A DNA stretch of 22,087 bases, taken from contig CAAFRM010000002.1 in assembly GCA_900765465.1 (NCBI GenBank), forward strand, positions 1 to 22,087, in the 5' to 3' direction. The first letter of the stretch is position 1. The number at the start of each line of letters is the position of its first letter. This stretch comes from an uncultured Prevotella sp. GTDB taxonomy: Bacteria > Bacteroidota > Bacteroidia > Bacteroidales > Bacteroidaceae. The notes beneath the pieces were generated by a model. The model did not search any database. It was not told the DNA's origin and worked only from the letters and a program-made list of their open reading frames with translations. Positions 22,063 through 22,087 of the stretch are shown piece by piece. Made by a program: the position numbers and the translations under genes.

Positions 22063-22087
22063 TTGTTTATTTCTAAATACAAAAAAA

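Overview
The window looks like a chromosomal stretch of a Bacteroidota member, most likely Prevotella/Segatella. Three things point there. Several genes are preceded by the Bacteroidota promoter pattern TTTG-N19-21-TAnnTTTG. Strong Shine-Dalgarno sequences are scarce. The protein families fit: DUF4294, AAA-ATPase-like/PD-(D/E)XK proteins, a DUF3987 protein, an M28 glutaminyl-cyclase-like enzyme, and a ComEA-type helix-hairpin-helix protein with an outer-membrane-barrel-like end. The species was not established.

Region 1 (1-11733) is a cell-surface glycan/LPS locus. It opens with the nucleotide-binding domain of an MsbA-like ABC exporter (cut by the window edge) and an LpxL/HtrB-type lipid A acyltransferase. 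Three glycosyltransferases follow on the plus strand (GT11-like, capsular-polysaccharide type, GT2/galactosyltransferase type). On the minus strand, an LTA-synthase-like phosphoglycerol/phosphoethanolamine transferase, a WaaE-like GT2 and a GT2 come after a GT87-like membrane enzyme. A divergent GT4 and a convergent GtrB/ArnC-type polyprenyl-phosphate glycosyltransferase close the locus. A plausible division of labour is that the GtrB-type enzyme makes the lipid-linked sugar used by the GT87-like enzyme, cytoplasmic GTs build the oligosaccharide, LpxL finishes lipid A, and the MsbA-like exporter flips it. Two of the GTs are visibly AT-rich, and one gene appears to be a compositional mosaic.

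Region 2 (about 11750-16300) is an accessory stretch. It holds an AAA-ATPase-like/PD-(D/E)XK protein, a roughly 580-bp non-coding block packed with dyad repeats (including a perfect 28-bp inverted repeat spanning 14002-14119), a stand-alone DUF3987 putative ATPase with strongly biased codon use, and a decayed Archaeal-ATPase/DUF234 gene that still has a perfect palindromic operator in front of it. This is the most unusual part of the window.

Region 3 (16306-22062) returns to ordinary chromosomal genes. It has a secreted helix-hairpin-helix/barrel protein, a divergently transcribed DUF4294 protein, and a minus-strand pair made of a C26-M19 fusion peptidase and a glutaminyl-cyclase-like M28 protein, which may process gamma-glutamyl or N-terminal-Gln peptides. 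Operon ends are marked by long perfect stem-loops. No tRNA, rRNA, CRISPR array or complete insertion sequence was seen.
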